A DNA stretch of 18,674 nt from Candidatus Nitromaritima sp. SCGC AAA288-L16 (lineage in GTDB: Bacteria; Nitrospinota; Nitrospinia; Nitrospinales; VA-1). The number at the start of each line of letters is the position of its first letter. The first letter of the stretch is position 1. The stretch is taken from contig AQTY01000032.1 in NCBI GenBank assembly GCA_000372225.1, forward strand, positions 1-18,674. The letters run 5' to 3'. The notes beneath the pieces were generated by a model that saw only the letters and a list, made by a program, of their open reading frames with translations, did not search any database and had not been told where the DNA came from. This document shows, one piece after another, positions 14,825-18,674 of this stretch. The position numbers and the translations under genes are program-made.

Positions 14825-15169
14825 ATGCCGTTTAAACGATCAGAGAGAGTTCAGGAATTACTCCTGAAAGAAATTTCGGCTCTCATTCAAAGGGGTTTGA
14901 AAGACCCACGGATCGGTTTTGCGACAGTAACAACGGTTGATTTGAGTAATAACTTAAAACACGCGAAAGTTTATATCAGTGTATTGGGATCAGAATATGA
15001 GCAACGCGATACTATTACAGGCCTGACCAATGCATCTGGATTTATCAGAGGCTCTTTAGGTAAGAACCTCAATCTTCGATATATTCCTGTGTTGGAATTT
15101 ATACTTGATGAAACAGCGAAACGCGTTGCTAAAATAAATAAAATTATTAATGATCTACACTCAGAATAA
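14825..15169 (+). CDS. rbfA: Ribosome-binding factor A
   Basis: RbfA binds the 30S subunit during late 16S rRNA maturation and cold adaptation. The 114-aa protein has the single KH-like domain of the family. The N-terminal RSERVQELLLKEISALIQR helix, the turn GLKDPRIGFATVTTVDLS, the strand KHAKVYISVLG and the C-terminal LRYIPVLEFILDE are all recognisable. No Shine-Dalgarno precedes the ATG. A 92-bp gap separates it from infB, with a bare T run and no stem. Its last codons overlap the start of truB by 20 nt. The recJ/nrnA-type gene found between rbfA and truB in many bacteria is absent. Confidence 0.95.
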   Translation: MPFKRSERVQELLLKEISALIQRGLKDPRIGFATVTTVDLSNNLKHAKVYISVLGSEYEQRDTITGLTNASGFIRGSLGKNLNLRYIPVLEFILDETAKRVAKINKIINDLHSE

Positions 15170-16091
15170 CGTAGTTAATCTCTTCAAACCGTCCGGGCCA
15201 ACATCTTTTGACATGGTTTGGTCGGTTAGAAAAATTCTTGGCGTCAAAAAAGCTGGGCATATCGGAACTTTGGACCCTCTAGCTGATGGGGTACTTCCCA
15301 TATGCCTTAATCGGTCCACACGAATTATTCAATTCTTATCGTCCCTTCAGAAAACTTATCGAGCAACCCTTGAACTAGGTTCAGAAACAGACACTCAAGA
15401 CGCTACGGGACGAAAAATATCTACCAATGACCCATCTCTGATCGATGAAGCTAAAATGAAAGAGGTTTTTCAAACGTTTGTGGGAGAACAAGATCAGATT
15501 CCTCCAATGTACTCAGCGAAAAAGAAAAATGGAATTCCTCTTTACAAATTGGCCAGAAATGGTATTAATATCCGAAGAGATCCCGTCAGAATAGTTGTAT
15601 ATTCAATAGATTTCATAAAGAAGGAGGAGAATCAGGTTTTATTTGAGGTGCGTTGTTCTTCTGGAACTTATATTCGTACTCTGTCGCATGATGTTGGTAA
15701 AAAGCTGGGCTGTTATGCTCACATGGTTCGGTTGACTCGAACCGAGGTTGGGTTGTTTAGTTTAGGACGTACCTTGACTCTGGAAGAACTAAAAACTGCA
15801 CATGAAGAAGGTAGTTTATCTAAGAAGCTTTTGCATTTAGAAGAAGTCCTCAACTTTCTCCCAACGATTCGTGTAAAAGAGGAATACCTCAAGTCTATTT
15901 CTCACGGAGTAGCACTTTCAAAATGTTTTTTAGAAGCCCTTCCCGAACGATTTAAACCTGGCCATTATTTTCGGGTTTTAGGAAACAACGACAAGATATT
16001 GGCTGTTGTTGAACCTGTGATAGACCAAGATAAGCTATCTGAGCTAACCCCAGAAGATGTTGTATTTAAAGCAAAACGAGTACTATGTTGA
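15150..16091 (+). CDS. truB: tRNA pseudouridine-55 synthase TruB
   Basis: TruB isomerises U55 to pseudouridine in the T-loop of almost all tRNAs. The 313-aa product has the N-terminal KPSGPTSFDMVWSVRK motif at 13-28. The catalytic Asp is D42 in GHIGTLDPLADGVLP. Further family blocks are QIPPMYSAKKKNGIPLYKLAR and GTYIRTLSHDVG, and the C-terminal RNA-binding region is present. The ATG lies within the 3' end of rbfA, giving a 20-nt overlap in another frame and suggesting translational coupling. No other ATG, GTG or TTG is available before the conserved region, so this start is well supported. Confidence 0.96.
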   Translation: MIYTQNNVVNLFKPSGPTSFDMVWSVRKILGVKKAGHIGTLDPLADGVLPICLNRSTRIIQFLSSLQKTYRATLELGSETDTQDATGRKISTNDPSLIDEAKMKEVFQTFVGEQDQIPPMYSAKKKNGIPLYKLARNGINIRRDPVRIVVYSIDFIKKEENQVLFEVRCSSGTYIRTLSHDVGKKLGCYAHMVRLTRTEVGLFSLGRTLTLEELKTAHEEGSLSKKLLHLEEVLNFLPTIRVKEEYLKSISHGVALSKCFLEALPERFKPGHYFRVLGNNDKILAVVEPVIDQDKLSELTPEDVVFKAKRVLC

Positions 16092-16117
16092 ATTTTTATA
16101 CTAGAGGAGTGATTGAA

Positions 16118-16207
16118 ATGTTTTCGCAGTGGAATAACAGAATGGTCTTAAGCCAGTGCCATCAAGTCAAGTTCCACTACAAAAACATTTGGCAATCATT
16201 CTCTTAA
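16118..16207 (+). CDS. Possible 29-aa leader peptide upstream of rpsO
   Basis: A short frame of 29 codons opens with ATG 8 nt after a strong Shine-Dalgarno (AGAGGAG, 16103-16109) and ends 27 nt before rpsO. A TATACT at 16097-16102 could be a -10 box but has no convincing -35. The peptide is rich in aromatic and polar residues (two Trp, three Phe, two His) and has no recognisable motif or signal sequence. It could be a leader peptide or a chance frame next to a chance ribosome binding site. Confidence 0.3.
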   Translation: MFSQWNNRMVLSQCHQVKFHYKNIWQSFS

Positions 16208-16234
16208 ATTTAACCTGTTAAGAGGACGCACTTA

Positions 16235-16504
16235 ATGACATTCACTAAGGAAACGAAAACAACCATCATTTCCGATTATAAATTGCACGACGATGATACT
16301 GGTTCATCAGAGGTACAAATAGCACTTTTGACCAATCGATTAAACTATCTTAACGATCACTTCAAATCCCACAATAAAGATCAACATTCTAGACGGGGAC
16401 TGTTAAAAATCGTAAGCCGACGACGAAAGTTGCTGGATCACCTCAAAAAAGAAGATATCAACCGATATCAGGAAATTATTTCACGTCTAAATATTAGACG
16501 TTAA
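16235..16504 (+). CDS. rpsO: 30S ribosomal protein S15
   Basis: S15 is a primary binder of the central domain of 16S rRNA and takes part in an intersubunit bridge. The 89-aa length is exactly that of the family. Conserved blocks are visible: DTGSSEVQIALLTNRLNYLNDHF in the first helices, HSRRGLLKIVSRRRKLLDHLK in the rRNA-binding helix region, and the RYQEII C-terminal helix. AGAGG upstream of the ATG serves as ribosome binding site. It is followed after 21 nt by pnp, the near-universal rpsO-pnp pair. The 143-nt leader may hold autoregulatory structure, which I could not resolve by eye. Confidence 0.97.
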   Translation: MTFTKETKTTIISDYKLHDDDTGSSEVQIALLTNRLNYLNDHFKSHNKDQHSRRGLLKIVSRRRKLLDHLKKEDINRYQEIISRLNIRR

Positions 16505-16525
16505 TCAACATTTGGAGATTATTGA

Positions 16526-18625
16526 ATGGAAAGAGTAGAAATTGAACTTGACGGAAGAACTATATCTTTAGAAGCAGGCGACCTAGCCCGGCAAGCCGGT
16601 GGTTCTGTTGTAATAAGACAAGGCGACACAATGGTTCTGGCTGCAGCAACAATGGCGCCAAAACCAAGAGAGGGAATAGATTTTTTCCCCCTCACTGTGG
16701 ACTACAGGGAAAAAACCTATGCTGCTGGGAAAATTCCAGGTGGATACTTAAAAAGAGAAGCTAGACCCAGTGACTACGAAACACTTACCTGTAGATTGAT
16801 TGACAGACCGCTCCGCCCACTTTTCCCAGACGGATTTCGCAATGAAACACAGGTCGTTTGTTTTGTCGTTTCCCACGACCAAATTAATCCTGCTGACATT
16901 ATTGCTATGACAGGTGCTTCTGCTGCCTTGATGATTTCAGATATTCCTTTTGACAACCCAATTGCAGGGGCACGTATTGGTAGAGTTGAGGGTAATTTCG
17001 TATTCAATCCTACCCACGAGGAAAGCGGAAAAAGCGATATCCAGCTCCTCATGGCTGGCACTGCAGATGGAATTGTCATGGTCGAAGCAGGGGCTAAGGA
17101 AGCAAGTGAAGAGGAGATGATGAACGCTCTAGAGTTTGGGCATGAGCGCATTAAAAAGCTAATCGATCTTCAAGTTCAACTCAAAGAACGCATTAATAAA
17201 GAAAAAGCTACTGTTGTACAAGAAGAAATTGACACCGCTCTGGTAGAACGAATCAACCGCATAGCTTGCCCAGAACTTGAACAAGCTATGGAAATTACAG
17301 GTAAGCAGGAAAGGACTAATGCTGTTAGCCAAATCAAAACTGACTTAGAAGCTGAAATCAATCCTGAAGGAGAAGACGATCTAAAGGGAACTCTTGGTAA
17401 TGTGTTTCATGATGCTGAGAAAAATGTAGTGCGCAAAATGATTTTAGAAAAGAAAAAGCGTGTTGATGGAAGAAACCTTAATGAAGTTCGTCCTATAAGT
17501 ATTAAAATGGGTTACCTCCCGCGTGTTCATGGATCATCCGTTTTTACTCGTGGAGAAACTCAAGCTTTAGTAAGCGCGACATTGGGTACCAACTCAGATG
17601 AACAACGACTAGATACTCTCGAACTTAAAGGGACCAAACATTTTTATCTGCACTACAATTTTCCAGCATTTTGTACAGGTGAAACCAAGTTCATTGGTGG
17701 ACCTGGACGAAGAGAAATTGGTCACGGAATGCTAGCTGAAAGGGCTTTAGTATCCGTTCTTCCAGATAGAGAGAAGTTCCCATATACCATTCGGATCGTT
17801 TCAGATATTTTGGAGTCCAACGGATCATCATCCATGGCCTCAGTATGTGGCGGTGCTCTAGCACTCATGGATGCTGGAGTCCCCATCTCAAACCCAGTTG
17901 CCGGAATCGCTATGGGTCTCATTAAAGAAGGAGACCAAGTGGCTATTTTGTCAGATATTTTAGGATCAGAAGATCACCTCGGTGACATGGACTTCAAAGT
18001 TGCGGGTACAAAAAATGGGATCACTGCCCTACAAATGGATATTAAAATTGCCGGATTGGATAAGAGCATAATGGAACAGGCCATGCAACAGGCAAAAGAA
18101 GGCCGCCTTCATATTTTAGGAGAAATGAATAAATCCCTAGATGCGCCTCGGTCCGAGTTGTCAAAACATGCTCCGAGAATCATTACCATGAAAGTGCCGA
18201 CAGATAAAATTCGCGATATCATTGGTCCCGGTGGTAAAGTTATTCGTGGAATCATAGACCAATGTGGGGTTAGCGTGGATATCGACGACAGTGGCCTCGT
18301 TTCTATCGCTTCATCAGATCAAGCAGCCGCAGATAAAGCCATCGAATATATCGAGAATCTAATTCAAGAAGCAAAAATCGGCACGATTTATCTTGGTAAA
18401 GTTAAAAAAATTGTCGATTTTGGAGCCTTTGTAGAAATATTTCCGGGGACAGATGGCCTTGTCCATATTTCCCAGATTTGCGACAGGCGCATCCAAAGTG
18501 TTTCTGACGAAATTCAAGAAGGAGATGAAATAAAAGTGAAAGTTGTCGATGTAGATCAACAAGGGAAAATCAAACTCAGCCGAAAAGAAGCGCTGAAAGA
18601 AACTGCTGCTGAAGATAAAGGGTAA
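16526..18625 (+). CDS. pnp: Polyribonucleotide nucleotidyltransferase (PNPase)
   Basis: PNPase degrades RNA 3'-5' by phosphorolysis and can add tails in reverse; it acts as a trimer and in the degradosome. The 699-aa product is full length. It contains the first RNase PH domain (about 1-230), a helical linker domain and a second RNase PH domain (about 310-540). DILGSEDHLGDMDFK at 477-491 gives D483, D489 and K491, equivalent to the E. coli catalytic D486/D492/K494. Next come a KH domain with GPGGKVIRGI from 567 and an S1 domain (about 618-690, GKVKKIVDFGAFVEI). The C-terminal tail is short, with no long degradosome-binding extension. TGGAG precedes the ATG by about 9 nt. Confidence 0.98.
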   Translation: MERVEIELDGRTISLEAGDLARQAGGSVVIRQGDTMVLAAATMAPKPREGIDFFPLTVDYREKTYAAGKIPGGYLKREARPSDYETLTCRLIDRPLRPLFPDGFRNETQVVCFVVSHDQINPADIIAMTGASAALMISDIPFDNPIAGARIGRVEGNFVFNPTHEESGKSDIQLLMAGTADGIVMVEAGAKEASEEEMMNALEFGHERIKKLIDLQVQLKERINKEKATVVQEEIDTALVERINRIACPELEQAMEITGKQERTNAVSQIKTDLEAEINPEGEDDLKGTLGNVFHDAEKNVVRKMILEKKKRVDGRNLNEVRPISIKMGYLPRVHGSSVFTRGETQALVSATLGTNSDEQRLDTLELKGTKHFYLHYNFPAFCTGETKFIGGPGRREIGHGMLAERALVSVLPDREKFPYTIRIVSDILESNGSSSMASVCGGALALMDAGVPISNPVAGIAMGLIKEGDQVAILSDILGSEDHLGDMDFKVAGTKNGITALQMDIKIAGLDKSIMEQAMQQAKEGRLHILGEMNKSLDAPRSELSKHAPRIITMKVPTDKIRDIIGPGGKVIRGIIDQCGVSVDIDDSGLVSIASSDQAAADKAIEYIENLIQEAKIGTIYLGKVKKIVDFGAFVEIFPGTDGLVHISQICDRRIQSVSDEIQEGDEIKVKVVDVDQQGKIKLSRKEALKETAAEDKG

Positions 18626-18658
18626 AGGCGAGAAATTTTCTACTACTAAAAAAGGTCG

Positions 18659-18674
18659 ATGAGCCAATGCTCAT
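18659..18674 (+). repeat. Perfect inverted repeat after pnp
   Basis: ATGAGC-CAAT-GCTCAT forms a perfect 6-bp stem with a 4-nt loop, 33 nt after the pnp stop and running to the last base of the window. If T residues follow outside the window it would be an intrinsic terminator of the rpsO-pnp unit; that cannot be seen here. Confidence 0.4.

Overview
The window is an AT-rich, gene-dense stretch of a bacterial chromosome. All recognisable genes lie on the + strand. LpxC (lipid A synthesis), LolA (lipoprotein traffic to an outer membrane) and RseP (site-2 protease) indicate a diderm, LPS-making Gram-negative bacterium. The gene order, AT-richness and a phosphonate gene would suit an uncultured marine lineage (Nitrospinota or a deltaproteobacterium-like group), but that placement is a guess; nothing here fixes the phylum. 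No insertion sequence, phage gene, CRISPR array, tRNA or rRNA was seen.

Left block (about 100-3300): greA (transcript cleavage factor), trmB (tRNA m7G46 methyltransferase), then one uninterrupted 668-codon frame. That frame joins an NtrC/NtrX-type receiver, a degenerate sigma-54 AAA+ domain and a complete LpxC deacetylase. It is the most unusual object in the window. The committed enzyme of lipid A synthesis sits where a DNA-binding domain would normally be, so LpxC may be under direct phosphorelay control.

Middle block (3498-8231): purN, lolA, rseP, an 89-codon gene of unknown function and a two-domain phosphoenolpyruvate mutase/nucleotidyltransferase follow each other with gaps of 6 to 25 nt, so they are probably co-transcribed. 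The last gene points to phosphonate synthesis and activation of a phosphonate headgroup by a nucleotide, as in phosphonate-decorated glycans or lipids. The decarboxylase and transaminase partners are not in the window. proS follows at 8328.

Right block (10065-18625): a near-consensus sigma-70 promoter is followed within about 25 nt of its expected start by an intrinsic-terminator-like hairpin. Then comes the classic translation/RNA cluster rimP-nusA-infB-rbfA-truB-rpsO-pnp. Promoter then hairpin in front of the nusA operon suggests attenuation, possibly autoregulated by NusA. A possible 29-codon leader peptide with a strong ribosome binding site lies between truB and rpsO.

Most of the window is ordinary housekeeping. 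The points worth follow-up are the receiver-AAA+-LpxC fusion, the PepM-nucleotidyltransferase placed among essential genes, and the nusA-operon leader.
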